Positions 41,424 to 51,335 are shown, counted from the first letter of the stretch. The stretch is 64,000 nt of DNA from Bacteroides sp. 51 (GCF_010500965.1 NZ_QVMI01000009.1:2572-66571); one strand, 5' to 3'. Numbers and translations: made by a program. The notes: generated from the sequence alone by a model not told the origin.

Positions 41424-41469
41424 ACATATTTGGTTGACACTTTCGTTGTTTAGGTACAATATATTGCCG

Positions 41470-42699
41470 TTATTTTAAGTTACTATTCTTATACCTCACC
41501 AACGCTTCCAGATAATAATAGTCGGCATATACCAGTGGCTTATCTATCTCGAAATTGTGTGGAATACTGCCTACGCAATGTTCAATAAGGAAGTTGGCAT
41601 TCGTGCCCAATGCCGCCCGGTATTGAGGTGACGAAAGACTTTTGAGCATGTTCATGGCATATACACTATATATCGGCTCTTTAGCCAGGTCGGCCAGTTC
41701 AAAGAGTGCCGAGCAAACGATAGCTCCTGCGGAGGCGTCTCTCAGTTTCTCCCGGAACTTGACTGCGTTGGAGTTTTTCCCCGGTACATATCCTTCCTGG
41801 TCAACGTTGAAATCCCACACCGGAATCATATCTTCCGGCAGATGCGTGAGGAAGTAATCAGCCGTTTCTTTGGCTACTTTCAGGTAAGTTTCGTCCTGGG
41901 TTTCACGGTACATCATGGTAAAACCATACACAATCCAAGCCTGTCCGCGTGCCCAGGTAGAATTATCGCTATAGCCCTGTGCCGTAGCTTTGTCGGCGGC
42001 AGTGCCGGTAATGGTATCGAAGTCTACCACGTGATATGTGTCATAATCCTGGCGGATATGGTTTTTAATGGTGGTGTTGGCGTGAGTCACTGCAATATCG
42101 TAGAAACGTTTGTCGCCCGATAGTTTGGTGGCGGCGAAGAGCATTTCCAGGTTCATCATATTATCTACGATCACAGGGAAGTACCATTCTTTGCCATCCC
42201 AGTTCCGTCCGCGATTCCAGGATTTGATGGCTTGGGTTCTTTCGTCGAAACGGGTGATCAGAGATTCTGCACTTTGGATGATGATGTCTTTGTATTCAGG
42301 CTTCGGTGCCAGACGATATGCGTTGCCATAGCTGCAATATATCATGAAACCCAGGTCGTGATGTCCGGTGAAGGTTTTCAGTGGTTCCAGCGAATGTGTC
42401 CAGACTTTGGCCCGGTCGCGCCACACGGTGTCTTCGGTTAGTTCGTACAGATACCATAGGTTTCCGGGAAAGAATCCCGGAGTCCAGTCGTACATATTGG
42501 TGGTTACGAGCTCGCCTTTATCATTCATTGTCCGCGGGTAGTTCTTGCCGGTTGGTTCTCCGGTTTTCTCCAACATCAATGCTGTTTGGTGAGCGGCAAA
42601 ATCAACATTCTCAGCTATAAATGTGTTTTTGGGGTTGGTGCAAGCTGTTGCCAGTGTTAGAAGGCAGCTCAGTGTGAATAAGTTTCTCAAGGTCTTCAT
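41470..42699 (-). CDS. GH88-family unsaturated glucuronyl hydrolase
   Basis: The 409-residue lipoprotein (lipobox LATAC) has an (alpha/alpha)6 barrel. Motifs are MYDWTPGFFPGNLWYLYE, HHDLGFMIYCSYGNAYRL (first catalytic Asp), WYFPVIVDNMMNLEMLFAA (second Asp), GYSDNSTWARGQAWIVYGF and DASAGAIVCSALFEL. GH88 enzymes hydrate and release the unsaturated uronic acid left by polysaccharide lyases on glycosaminoglycan, rhamnogalacturonan or similar oligosaccharides. No lyase or SusC/D is adjacent, so the partner genes lie elsewhere. Its own -7 box is at 42744-42751. Confidence 0.9.
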   Translation of the reverse strand: MKTLRNLFTLSCLLTLATACTNPKNTFIAENVDFAAHQTALMLEKTGEPTGKNYPRTMNDKGELVTTNMYDWTPGFFPGNLWYLYELTEDTVWRDRAKVWTHSLEPLKTFTGHHDLGFMIYCSYGNAYRLAPKPEYKDIIIQSAESLITRFDERTQAIKSWNRGRNWDGKEWYFPVIVDNMMNLEMLFAATKLSGDKRFYDIAVTHANTTIKNHIRQDYDTYHVVDFDTITGTAADKATAQGYSDNSTWARGQAWIVYGFTMMYRETQDETYLKVAKETADYFLTHLPEDMIPVWDFNVDQEGYVPGKNSNAVKFREKLRDASAGAIVCSALFELADLAKEPIYSVYAMNMLKSLSSPQYRAALGTNANFLIEHCVGSIPHNFEIDKPLVYADYYYLEALVRYKNSNLK

Positions 42700-42743
42700 T
42701 GTTTATTTGTTGGTTTTAGAATGTAACAATCGAGTGTTGTGTG

Positions 42744-42751
42744 CAAATATA
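42744..42751 (-). promoter_or_regulatory. -7 box for the GH88 gene
   Basis: The minus strand reads TATATTTG, 45 bp upstream of the ATG. Confidence 0.55.
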
Positions 42752-42859
42752 GTGAAAGCCGAACACAGAACTGCAAATTTATTTGCAAGTTATGTTAAGG
42801 CGCATCCTATATTATCAAAATATAAGTATTACAAATTACATTTATCAATTTTAAATAGC

Positions 42860-42867
42860 TACTTTTG
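42860..42867 (+). promoter_or_regulatory. -7 box for rpoN
   Basis: TACTTTTG lies 29 bp before the rpoN ATG at 42896. This supports that start over a longer in-frame reading. Confidence 0.6.
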
Positions 42868-42895
42868 TAGCACTGGAAAAATAGACAAAAGAAGT

Positions 42896-44356
42896 ATGGC
42901 ACAAGGTTCCCGTCAGATACAATCGCAAGTCCAGCAGCAGGTACAAACGCTATCGCCACAGCAAATACTTGTTGTGAAATTGTTGGAATTGCCTGCGTTG
43001 GAATTAGAAGATCGTATACACGCCGAGCTTCTTGAGAACCCCGCACTGGAAGAGGGACATGAAGATACGGCATCGGATGATTTATCTGCAACCTCCGAAC
43101 AGGAAAATAATGATTCCGTTGAATATGACGCAAATGATGATTACCTGACAGAAGATGATATACCGGACTATAAGTTACAGGACAATAACGGATCTCGCAA
43201 AGCTGCGGTAGATGAAATACCCTTTTCGGAGGCAACCTCCTTTTATGAACTGCTGAAAGATCAACTAAACGAGTTGGACCTTAGCGAACACCAACGCGAG
43301 GTGACCGAGTATCTTATCGGCTCGCTGGATGATGACGGGTTATTGCGTAAATCACTGGATAGTATCAGTGATGAGCTGGCCATCTATGCCGGCGTTGAAG
43401 CTTCCGAAGAAGAGTTGGAGGAAGCGTTAAGGATTATCCAGGATTTTGATCCGCCCGGGTTGGGTGCACGTAACTTGCAGGAATGTTTATTGAATCAGAT
43501 CAAACGTAAGGAAGATACTCCATTGCGTAAGATTGAGATGGATATCATAGAGCATTGCTACGAGGAGTTTACCCGTAAGCATTGGGATAAAATAAAAATG
43601 AAGCTTGGGCTTACCACAGAGGAGTTTGAAGAGGCCATTGCGGATATTACTAAACTCAATCCTCGTCCGGGAAGCTCTATGGGTGAGTTCATTGGGCGTA
43701 ATATGCAGCAAATCATCCCTGATTTTATTGTTGAAACAATGGATGATGATACAATTGTTATCAGCCTGAACAACCGGAACGTTCCGGAACTGCGAATGAG
43801 CCGGGACTTTAAAGCCATTCTCAGGGAGCAGACATCCAATAAGGCTAATTTATCGAAAGAGGCCAAAGATGCTGCCATGTTCCTGAAACAAAAGTTGGAT
43901 GCCGCCCAGAACTTTATTGATGCGGTGAAACAACGGCAGAACACCCTGATGTCCACCATGCAGGCGATAGTTGATTTGCAGCGTCCTTTCTTTCTGGATG
44001 GTGATGAGATATTGATTAAACCCATGATCCTGAAAGATGTGGCCGAGCGTACCGGTCTGGATATCTCTACCATTTCCCGCGTGAGCAACAGTAAATATGT
44101 GCAGACCAATTATGGTATATATTCCCTGAAATTCTTCTTTAGTGATGCCATTATAACCGATGATGGCGAAGAAATGTCCGTTCGTGAGATTAAGAAGGTA
44201 CTTCAGGAGTGTGTTGAAAATGAGAATAAGAAACGTCCTCTGACGGACGAAGAACTGGCGGATATATTAGCTGAAAAGGGATTCCCGATTGCCCGTAGAA
44301 CGGTTGCCAAGTATCGCCAGCAATTAAATATCCCAATAGCCCGATTGCGTAAATAA
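42896..44356 (+). CDS. rpoN: RNA polymerase sigma-54 factor
   Basis: The ATG at 42896 (MAQGSRQIQSQ) gives 486 residues. Region I is Gln-rich with QTLSPQQILVVKLLELPALELEDRIHAELLENPALEE. Region II is acidic (DANDDYLTEDDIPDY). Region III has the core-binding segment, the helix-turn-helix (ILKDVAERTGLDISTISRVSNSKYVQTNYG) and the RpoN box (ARRTVAKYRQQLNI) at the C-terminus. It needs enhancer-binding activator ATPases encoded elsewhere. The PAP2 gene follows after 2 bp, so the two are co-transcribed. Confidence 0.97.
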   Translation: MAQGSRQIQSQVQQQVQTLSPQQILVVKLLELPALELEDRIHAELLENPALEEGHEDTASDDLSATSEQENNDSVEYDANDDYLTEDDIPDYKLQDNNGSRKAAVDEIPFSEATSFYELLKDQLNELDLSEHQREVTEYLIGSLDDDGLLRKSLDSISDELAIYAGVEASEEELEEALRIIQDFDPPGLGARNLQECLLNQIKRKEDTPLRKIEMDIIEHCYEEFTRKHWDKIKMKLGLTTEEFEEAIADITKLNPRPGSSMGEFIGRNMQQIIPDFIVETMDDDTIVISLNNRNVPELRMSRDFKAILREQTSNKANLSKEAKDAAMFLKQKLDAAQNFIDAVKQRQNTLMSTMQAIVDLQRPFFLDGDEILIKPMILKDVAERTGLDISTISRVSNSKYVQTNYGIYSLKFFFSDAIITDDGEEMSVREIKKVLQECVENENKKRPLTDEELADILAEKGFPIARRTVAKYRQQLNIPIARLRK

Positions 44357-44358
44357 GT

Positions 44359-45021
44359 ATGGAGAATCATATAAAAACAGACAGGACATTACTTGGAGTG
44401 GCCCGATTTATCTCAATGGTCTTCACTCCTTTCACGATACCTACCGTAACTTTTTTGGTATTGTTCCTGTTTTCGTATCTACGGATTATGCCTGTGCAAT
44501 ACAAACTGATTGTTATAGGGCTGGTATTCTGTTTTACCATAGTAATGCCTGTGCTTACCATTTATCTGTTTCGCAAGATTCACGGGTTGGCTCCGCAGGA
44601 GTTGGGTGATCGCAAGAAACGGTATATGCCTTATCTGCTCACTATCATTTCCTATGCATTTTGTTTGTTAATGATGCACCGGTTGAACATTCCCTGGTAC
44701 ATGAGCGGTGTTATTCTTGCGGCTTTGCTTATCATGATTGTTTTCCTGCTCCTGAACCTGAAATGGAAAATCAGTGAACACATGGGGGGAGCCGGTGGAG
44801 TAATAGGTGGCTTGGTATCCTTTAGCTCTCTTTTTGGTTATAATCCTGTATCGTGGTTGTGCTTCTTTATTCTGGTGGCCGGAGTATTGGGCTCTGCCCG
44901 GATCACATTAGGACATCATAAACTGGGTGAAGTTCTTGTTGGCTTTGTTGTCGGGTTGTTGTGCTCTTTACTGGTGCTTCATCCCATGAGCAACTTCTTC
45001 TTCCGATTTATTCTGCTCTGA
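44359..45021 (+). CDS. PAP2-superfamily membrane protein
   Basis: The 220-residue protein has six membrane helices. The PAP2 motifs are degenerate: in place of K-x6-RP there is [12 protein letters not shown]; the PSGH motif appears as [13 protein letters not shown]; the third motif is [18 protein letters not shown], with Arg and His kept. It may be a lipid phosphatase (for example acting on undecaprenyl or phosphatidylglycerol phosphates) or a non-catalytic relative. It is translationally close-coupled to rpoN (2-bp gap), a neighbourhood common in Bacteroidetes. Confidence 0.8.
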   Translation: MENHIKTDRTLLGVARFISMVFTPFTIPTVTFLVLFLFSYLRIMPVQYKLIVIGLVFCFTIVMPVLTIYLFRKIHGLAPQELGDRKKRYMPYLLTIISYAFCLLMMHRLNIPWYMSGVILAALLIMIVFLLLNLKWKISEHMGGAGGVIGGLVSFSSLFGYNPVSWLCFFILVAGVLGSARITLGHHKLGEVLVGFVVGLLCSLLVLHPMSNFFFRFILL

Positions 45022-45023
45022 GC

Positions 45024-45075
45024 GGCAACGGCAGCAACATGCCGCAGCGAGGGCGGTGACGCACCGTACCGAGGT
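45024..45075. repeat. GGCAGCAACATGCCGC repeat fragment
   Basis: GGCAACGGCAGCAACATGCC starts at 45024, and the segment resembles the outer arm of the translated palindrome at 38511-38593 (GGCAGCAACGTGC). It lies between the PAP2 gene and gcvH. Confidence 0.45.
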
Positions 45076-45139
45076 TTGCTACGCGATTGGTTTTGAAATT
45101 GTATTAACTAACAGTATATTAACTCTAAATTGTATTATT

Positions 45140-45520
45140 ATGAACATTCCACAAGAATTGAAGTACACCAGTGAACATGAATGGGTACGTCTCGAAGGTG
45201 ATATCGCTTATGTAGGTATAACTGATTATGCCCAGGAACAGTTGGGTGATATTGTGTTTGTTGATATTCCAAGTGTTGGCGAAACATTAGATGCAAATGA
45301 AGTTTTCGGCACCATTGAGGTAGTGAAAACCGTATCTGATCTTTTCCTGCCTGTAGCTGGTGAGGTATTGGAACAGAATGAGGCTTTAGAGGAAAATCCG
45401 GAATTGGTGAACAAAGATCCGTATGGTAAAGGATGGTTGATTAAGATTAAACCAGCTAATGTGGAAGATTTGAATGATCTGCTTGATGCTGCGGGGTATA
45501 AAGAAGTGATTAACGCGTAA
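45140..45520 (+). CDS. gcvH: Glycine cleavage system H protein
   Basis: The lipoyl carrier of the glycine cleavage complex shuttles the aminomethyl group between P, T and L proteins. The ATG at 45140 ([20 protein letters not shown]) gives 126 residues, the usual length; longer readings enter a repeat. The lipoylated residue is Lys63 in [17 protein letters not shown]. The other gcv genes are not nearby. It is followed after 10 bp by purE. Confidence 0.97.
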   Translation: MNIPQELKYTSEHEWVRLEGDIAYVGITDYAQEQLGDIVFVDIPSVGETLDANEVFGTIEVVKTVSDLFLPVAGEVLEQNEALEENPELVNKDPYGKGWLIKIKPANVEDLNDLLDAAGYKEVINA

Positions 45521-45530
45521 ACAAAAATCA

Positions 45531-46037
45531 ATGAATCCAATTGTAAGTATTATCATGGGTAGTACCTCCGACCTTCCGGTGATGGAGAAAGCTGCCCAGC
45601 TACTCAATGAATTACAGGTACCTTTTGAAATGAATGCCCTTTCCGCTCATCGCACTCCCGAGGCGGTAGAAGAGTTTGCGAAGAACGCACATTTACGTGG
45701 TATCAAAGTTATTATTGCGGCTGCCGGTATGGCTGCCCATTTGCCGGGTGTTATTGCGGCTTCTACTCCGCTTCCGGTTATTGGTGTGCCTATTAAATCA
45801 TCGCTCGATGGTATGGATGCGCTGTTGGCTATTGTGCAGATGCCTCCGGGTATTCCCGTAGCTACCGTAGGTATTAATGGCGCCTTGAATGCGGCTATCC
45901 TTGCTGTTCAGATGCTTTCTTTGGAGAATAAAGAACTTGAAGCCAGGTTCATTGCGTACAAAGAAGGATTGAAGAAGAAAATTGTTAAAGCAAACGAAGA
46001 GCTTAAAGCCGTTAAATACGATTATAAGACAAACTAA
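45531..46037 (+). CDS. purE: N5-carboxyaminoimidazole ribonucleotide mutase
   Basis: It converts N5-CAIR to CAIR in purine synthesis. The 168-residue protein has SIIMGSTSDLPVMEKAA, the loop SAHRTPE with the catalytic His, and AAAGMAAHLPGVIAASTPLPVIGVP. It sits in a gcvH-purE-ispG operon with 9-10 bp gaps. Confidence 0.97.
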   Translation: MNPIVSIIMGSTSDLPVMEKAAQLLNELQVPFEMNALSAHRTPEAVEEFAKNAHLRGIKVIIAAAGMAAHLPGVIAASTPLPVIGVPIKSSLDGMDALLAIVQMPPGIPVATVGINGALNAAILAVQMLSLENKELEARFIAYKEGLKKKIVKANEELKAVKYDYKTN

Positions 46038-46046
46038 CATAACTGC

Positions 46047-47891
46047 ATGGATATTTTCAACTATTCCCGCCGGGAGACATCAGAGGTTAATATAGGCGCC
46101 ATCCCCTTGGGAGGCAATCACCCTATTCGTGTTCAGTCCATGACCAATACTTCGACCATGGACACAGAAGCTTGCATCAGCCAGGCCAAACGTATCATTG
46201 ATGCCGGTGGCGAATATGTTCGCCTTACTACACAGGGAATTAAGGAGGCCGAGAACCTGATGAACATCAATATCGGTTTACGTCAGGATGGTTACATGAA
46301 CCCGTTGATTGCCGATGTGCATTTCAATCCCAAGGTTGCCGATGTAGCTGCGCAGTTTGCGGAGAAAGTACGGATCAATCCCGGTAATTATGTGGATGCC
46401 GCCCGTACTTTTAAGGAAATAGATTATACCGATGAGGAGTACGCCCTTGAACTCCAAAAGATATATGACCGCTTTGTACCTTTCCTGAATATCTGTAAGG
46501 AGAATTATACGGCTATTCGCATTGGGGTGAACCACGGTTCCCTGTCGGACCGGATTATGTCCCGTTATGGCGACACTCCCGAGGGAATGGTAGAATCCTG
46601 CATGGAGTTCCTGCGCATCTGTATGCAGGAGAACTTTACCGATGTGGTGATCTCGATGAAGACTTCCAACACGGTGATTATGGTAAAAACCGTACGCTTG
46701 CTTGTCTCTGTTATGGAGAAGGAAGGTATGAGTTTCCCGCTACACCTTGGGGTTACCGAAGCCGGTGACGGTGAAGATGGACGCATAAAATCAGCTTTAG
46801 GTATCGGGGCGTTACTGGCCGATGGGTTGGGAGATACCATCCGTGTTTCCCTGAGTGAAGAACCTGAACTGGAAATACCGGTGGCCCGTAAGTTGGTGGA
46901 TTATATCGTGCAACGTTCCGGACACCAATATATACCCGGCATAGCGGCCGATGGATTTGATTATCTTTCTCCCGTACGCCGTAAAACCCATGCTGTGCGC
47001 AATATTGGAGGTGAAAACCTCCCCATAGTGATTGCCGAGCGCTTGAACGGTTCTACAGAGGTAGACCCTCAATTCGTACCCGACTATATTTATGCCGGTC
47101 GTGAACTCCCGGCTCATCCGATACAAGGTTGTGGATATATCCTTGATGGTGATGTGTGGACGGGTGCTGCCCATACCTGGCCGGCTTTTGTCTACACGCA
47201 ACAGGACGAAATAGAACGCTGTCAGAGCGATCTGAAATTCCTCTTTATGCCTTACCTGATGCTGACCGATGATTGCATTGCCTTCCTGAGAAAGCATCCC
47301 GAAGTGGTGTTGATTTCTCAAAGCAATCACGACAATCGGTTGGGCGAGCACCGGGCTTTTGTGCATTTACTAATGACCGAAGGTTTGCAGCATCCGGTAG
47401 TCTTCTTCCAGCATTATGCTGAGGATGAGGCGGAGAATCTCCAGATAAAAGCAGCAGCAGATATGGGTGCACTTATCTTCGATGGTTTCTGTGATGGAAT
47501 CATGTTGCTTAATCAGGCGGCTTTACCACATACTACCGTAGATACTACGGCATTCGGAATCCTGCAAGCCGGACGTATCCGTACCAGTAAAACCGAATAC
47601 ATCTCCTGTCCCGGTTGTGGAAGGACATTGTTTAATCTACAAGAGACCATTGCACGGGTGAAGGCTGCTACCTCCCACCTGAAAGGATTAAAGATTGGCA
47701 TTATGGGCTGTATTGTAAATGGTCCCGGCGAAATGGCCGATGCCGACTATGGTTATGTCGGCGCCGGGCGTGGTAAGATAAGTCTCTATAAGCGGAAAGA
47801 ATGTATTGAGAAGAACATTCCCGAAGAAGAAGCAGTGGATAAACTCATTGAGCTGATTAAGGCTAATGGGGATTACATGGAGAGAGACTAA
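46047..47891 (+). CDS. ispG: (E)-4-hydroxy-3-methylbut-2-enyl-diphosphate synthase
   Basis: An iron-sulfur enzyme of the MEP isoprenoid pathway that turns MEcPP into HMBPP. At 614 residues it is the long plant/Bacteroidetes type. It has a TIM-barrel N-terminus (VQSMTNTSTMDTEACISQAK, GVNHGSLSDRIMSRYGDTPEG), a central insert domain (about 280-490) and the [4Fe-4S] domain with CPGCGRTLF (Cys521, Cys524) and MGCIVNGPGE (Cys555). It starts 9 bp after purE. Its 3' end overlaps the convergent esterase gene by 29 bp. Confidence 0.97.
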   Translation: MDIFNYSRRETSEVNIGAIPLGGNHPIRVQSMTNTSTMDTEACISQAKRIIDAGGEYVRLTTQGIKEAENLMNINIGLRQDGYMNPLIADVHFNPKVADVAAQFAEKVRINPGNYVDAARTFKEIDYTDEEYALELQKIYDRFVPFLNICKENYTAIRIGVNHGSLSDRIMSRYGDTPEGMVESCMEFLRICMQENFTDVVISMKTSNTVIMVKTVRLLVSVMEKEGMSFPLHLGVTEAGDGEDGRIKSALGIGALLADGLGDTIRVSLSEEPELEIPVARKLVDYIVQRSGHQYIPGIAADGFDYLSPVRRKTHAVRNIGGENLPIVIAERLNGSTEVDPQFVPDYIYAGRELPAHPIQGCGYILDGDVWTGAAHTWPAFVYTQQDEIERCQSDLKFLFMPYLMLTDDCIAFLRKHPEVVLISQSNHDNRLGEHRAFVHLLMTEGLQHPVVFFQHYAEDEAENLQIKAAADMGALIFDGFCDGIMLLNQAALPHTTVDTTAFGILQAGRIRTSKTEYISCPGCGRTLFNLQETIARVKAATSHLKGLKIGIMGCIVNGPGEMADADYGYVGAGRGKISLYKRKECIEKNIPEEEAVDKLIELIKANGDYMERD

Positions 47892-49572
47892 ATACAAAAT
47901 TATGCTCGGGTGATGGGTGATATGCTTTATTCCAGGTAGAATATGTTTTCACGTCTATCTCCTTTTTCTTCTTATCAAAGGTTATTATACGTAGATAGCC
48001 CTCTCCACCATTTTGAGAGTCTTTAACCCCACGCTGATAATTGGCCAGCATCTGATAAACTTTATTGCCGTGTTTTCCTTCTGATACTAATGTACCTACC
48101 CCTGTATGGAGCACATGGCCACAGAATACGGCAATAATATTGGGATGTTGTGAAACGAATTTCTCCCAGATTCCTTTACCATCATTTACTGTCCGGCCTT
48201 CTTCCTTTCCTATACCATAATTTTGTGGACGCCATGAATCGCCTTCGTCCAGCAGTGTACTGTCACTGTATAGGTAAGCGTGAGTATTTACTATAACTAC
48301 TTTATCAGGATTAGAAGCCACCATCTGGTTGGCCCAGTCAAGCGATTCATCGGAAGGACCGAATGCCAGACTCATGATGAGCCAATCCACGCCTCCGGCT
48401 TTCAGCGTAATGTAATGGTTGTCTAATGTTTTCCCGTCGGCAGTATCGCCCCAATAGCTTTTTTGTTTCTTCTCTATTAAGGGGAAGTAGTGGTTGGCGA
48501 TATCCGTATTATAGACATCGGAACATTTCATGGGCTTACTGCCTATATCATGATTTCCCCAGGCAATGGTGTAGGGAATGCCTGCTTTATCCAAACGGGC
48601 AAATTGATTCTTCATGATCCACCATTCGGCAGGATAGTTCTCCTGAGTTATATCACCTACCTGAATAACGGCGTCGATGTTCCTGCGATTCTCCACTATC
48701 CAACCGAAATATCCGTCCAATACCTTCGGATGTTTTTCTACATACGTTTGTGTGTCGGGTAGAATGACAAAACGGGCTTTATCCTTATCTTTGCCTTTCT
48801 TCTTTTGGGCAAACAACCAATCCATAAACCCGGGGTAATTGAATGCCGGTGTCCAACTGCCGTGGTTACAACCCGGAAACTCAATATATTCTACGTCAAT
48901 TCCGGCTGACTTGAGTGCTTCGTATGCTGCGCGTGAGCCTTCTACAGGAACCACATTGTCACTATCGCCATGGAAGATACGGTAGTTCGCTCCCTGAGCA
49001 TTTACCAACCTTTGCGGATTTACCGTCCCACAGATGGGTATAACGGCAGCAAATAATTCAGGAAAGCGACAAGCAAGATCGAAGGCGCCCATCCCTCCCA
49101 TAGAAAGACCGATAACATAAATTCGTTCTTTATCAACCTGAGGCATAGCCAGGTAGGTGTCCAGTAATTCTTTGACGGATTGAAATATGGGAGTAATTCC
49201 CTGTGATAGCGGCATCTCCGCCGGAAGGAACGATGCCGGACGCTCGGCATAGGCCCAGTATCCCTCTACCGGGCATTGTGGAAAGAGTACAAAAGCCGGG
49301 TATTGCTCACGGTTTGCCGGATTCAGAAACATCTGTCCGCCGTGTGTAAGCTGCTTTTCGTTATCATTTCCACGTTCGCCTCCGCCGTGCAGAAAGAGGA
49401 CCAGGGGATATTTCTCTCCTTTTGTTCCTTTCGCCTCCGCTTCGGGTCGAAGCAGACGATAGTTGAGGGAATTGCCTTTAGAGGAAATGAATGTTTTTCT
49501 TTCGTACTCATTCTGTGCTACCAGCGAAAGGCTGATAAGCCATAGCCCGAATAGAATGGATAACTGTTTCAT
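47863..49572 (-). CDS. Secreted esterase fused to a metallophosphoesterase
   Basis: The 569-residue protein has a Sec signal (to SLVAQ). Residues about 25-270 are an alpha/beta-hydrolase esterase: oxyanion FLHGGGERGND, nucleophile Ser157 in GLSMGGMGA, Asp in HGDSDNVVP, His in GCNHGSW. Residues about 280-560 are a calcineurin-like phosphoesterase: LPDTQTY, GDITQEN, WGNHDIG, NTHAYLYSD, CGHVLHTG. Both catalytic sets look intact. It ends the glucan operon, 32 bp after the GH43 gene, so it likely removes ester- and phosphate-linked decorations from the substrate. This role is inferred from position and fold. Confidence 0.85.
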   Translation of the reverse strand: MKQLSILFGLWLISLSLVAQNEYERKTFISSKGNSLNYRLLRPEAEAKGTKGEKYPLVLFLHGGGERGNDNEKQLTHGGQMFLNPANREQYPAFVLFPQCPVEGYWAYAERPASFLPAEMPLSQGITPIFQSVKELLDTYLAMPQVDKERIYVIGLSMGGMGAFDLACRFPELFAAVIPICGTVNPQRLVNAQGANYRIFHGDSDNVVPVEGSRAAYEALKSAGIDVEYIEFPGCNHGSWTPAFNYPGFMDWLFAQKKKGKDKDKARFVILPDTQTYVEKHPKVLDGYFGWIVENRRNIDAVIQVGDITQENYPAEWWIMKNQFARLDKAGIPYTIAWGNHDIGSKPMKCSDVYNTDIANHYFPLIEKKQKSYWGDTADGKTLDNHYITLKAGGVDWLIMSLAFGPSDESLDWANQMVASNPDKVVIVNTHAYLYSDSTLLDEGDSWRPQNYGIGKEEGRTVNDGKGIWEKFVSQHPNIIAVFCGHVLHTGVGTLVSEGKHGNKVYQMLANYQRGVKDSQNGGEGYLRIITFDKKKKEIDVKTYSTWNKAYHPSPEHNFVFSLSPCNPH

Positions 49573-49604
49573 GGTTAGGTGAATGTATTGGTTAAGTGGG
49601 TGTA

Positions 49605-51326
49605 TTATTGAGGTTCTTTGATGAATGTACGTTCGGATACACCATTCTCGTTGAATGCTTCGATGGCGAAGTAGTAATCCTGATCAGTAGTCAGGCACTT
49701 CATTAACAATTCATGATCCGTATACACCATCCATGAACTGTAGAGTTTATCGGGGGCAATTCCCCAAAGTACGTTGTATCCTTGCGCACCTTTTACCGGG
49801 GTCCAACGGATGGTAACATCTCTCCGGTCGGTATGGCGGTTGATGGTCAGTGTTTTTACCTTCTGCGGGGCTTTACCTTCGCCCAGCCCGAAGACGCGGA
49901 TGGCCGATAGGGAGAGGTGTGGCGTAGGTACATGCATGTTATTATAGCGTATGTAGCGTACACGGGTGGGTGTTTCTATCTCCACATAATCATTGGGAAC
50001 ATCTTTGTAGCTGTTGCTGCGGTCGACAAGTGTTGCCCAGTTTGTTCCGTCTACCGATCCTTGAATAGTGTACCGGTGATACAAGCCGGGGATCTTTCCG
50101 TACATATCACTTTGATAATCATTGTAGTTCACCTGAATGGCGTGCACGGTTGCCGGTGTTTGCAGGTCTATCTGTATCCATTGTTTATTATCGTTGACAG
50201 AGGCCAGCCAAAAGGTCTTGCTGCTTTCGTCCGTAAGATGGGCGGGTGCGTGTGTTGCTACGGATGAAGATGCCGTTACGGGTTTCTGATAGGAGAGCAA
50301 CATCCAACCACGGAACTCTCCCTTACGGCCCGGTACGGTAGGTGCGTAGCGGGGATAATCGCCGAAACGGGTATCGCAATACATTATTCCGTCTGCGTCA
50401 AAATAAGTGGGGAACATGCAGAGGCGGCGTTCCCAATGCATATTCACGGGGAAGGCCATGGAACCAAAGTGCCAGTATTGCTTGCCGGGGCCAAGAACGG
50501 TGCTTCCATGTCCGGCTCCGTTCATGTATCCTCCGGGTTTGTAGGAAATCGGGTTGTGCTTTTGGTAGGAATAGGGACCCATCGGATGGTCGCCAACATA
50601 TACTCCGTCGGCATATACGTTGAATTGGGTGCCGGGTGCGGCGTATTGCATGTAATACTTTCCGTTATGCTTGGTTAGCCAGGGACCTTCGATATAACCT
50701 CCCAGAATGGTATCGGAGTGGTTTTCGCCGAAGCGTTCCCAACCATGTTTTTCGGCGTCGAGATTAAACAGCTCTTTGGTTTCGTGCTCAATGAAGCGAC
50801 GGTTCTTTTCCAGTTCTTTGCCACGGATAGGGAATTTGTTGGATGACCCCCAGAACATGTATGCGCTACTGTCGTCATCAATAAAGAGGGCGGGGTCTTG
50901 CAGGTTATTGAGGATGGCAGGAACTATTTTCCAGTCGCCCTTCTTGGGGTTATCTGTATAAAGTACACTCATGGAGCCGGACGGATCACCGCATACGTAG
51001 AGTACGGAATCGCGGTAGTTATGTGCTGCCGGAGCATTGCTGCCCTGAAAATACCACTGTTCGGGAACAATGAAGTCCCAGTTTTGCAGGTCGGTAGAGT
51101 GCCAGTATCCGTGCGAGCGGGTGACAAACATGTAGTATTCGCCACGGAACTCAACCACGGCCGGGTCTGCCCCCGAACGGTATGAGATTCCTTTGCCGGA
51201 ATTGTAAATCATGTACGTGTAGTCCACGTTGAGCGGATTGCAGTAGGTGTCCATACGCATATCTTGTGCGTAGGTTGTGACTGCCAGCAGGCAGGCCAGG
51301 AGGAGGGTGATGATCTGTTTATTCAT
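49605..51326 (-). CDS. GH43-type glycosidase with discoidin and Fn3-like domains
   Basis: The 573-residue protein has a signal peptide and a five-bladed propeller (about 25-345). Predicted catalytic residues are Asp54 (SGADPAVVEFRGEYYMF, base), Asp144 (LQDPALFIDDDSS, pKa modulator) and Glu213 (GGYIEGPWLTKHNGKYYM, acid). A F5/8-type C (discoidin) binding domain follows (about 350-470; QWIQIDLQTPATVHAIQVNYND) and a fibronectin III-like end. GH43 enzymes remove alpha-L-arabinose, xylose or galactose units. In this operon it may trim a side chain. It lies 9 bp after the sulfatase gene. Confidence 0.88.
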   Translation of the reverse strand: MNKQIITLLLACLLAVTTYAQDMRMDTYCNPLNVDYTYMIYNSGKGISYRSGADPAVVEFRGEYYMFVTRSHGYWHSTDLQNWDFIVPEQWYFQGSNAPAAHNYRDSVLYVCGDPSGSMSVLYTDNPKKGDWKIVPAILNNLQDPALFIDDDSSAYMFWGSSNKFPIRGKELEKNRRFIEHETKELFNLDAEKHGWERFGENHSDTILGGYIEGPWLTKHNGKYYMQYAAPGTQFNVYADGVYVGDHPMGPYSYQKHNPISYKPGGYMNGAGHGSTVLGPGKQYWHFGSMAFPVNMHWERRLCMFPTYFDADGIMYCDTRFGDYPRYAPTVPGRKGEFRGWMLLSYQKPVTASSSVATHAPAHLTDESSKTFWLASVNDNKQWIQIDLQTPATVHAIQVNYNDYQSDMYGKIPGLYHRYTIQGSVDGTNWATLVDRSNSYKDVPNDYVEIETPTRVRYIRYNNMHVPTPHLSLSAIRVFGLGEGKAPQKVKTLTINRHTDRRDVTIRWTPVKGAQGYNVLWGIAPDKLYSSWMVYTDHELLMKCLTTDQDYYFAIEAFNENGVSERTFIKEPQ

Positions 51327-51335
51327 ACGATTGGT

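Noticed and set aside
42623-42895. N-terminal extension of RpoN
   Set aside because: It crosses the divergent GH88 start region and the -7 box at 42860; region I begins after the ATG at 42896.
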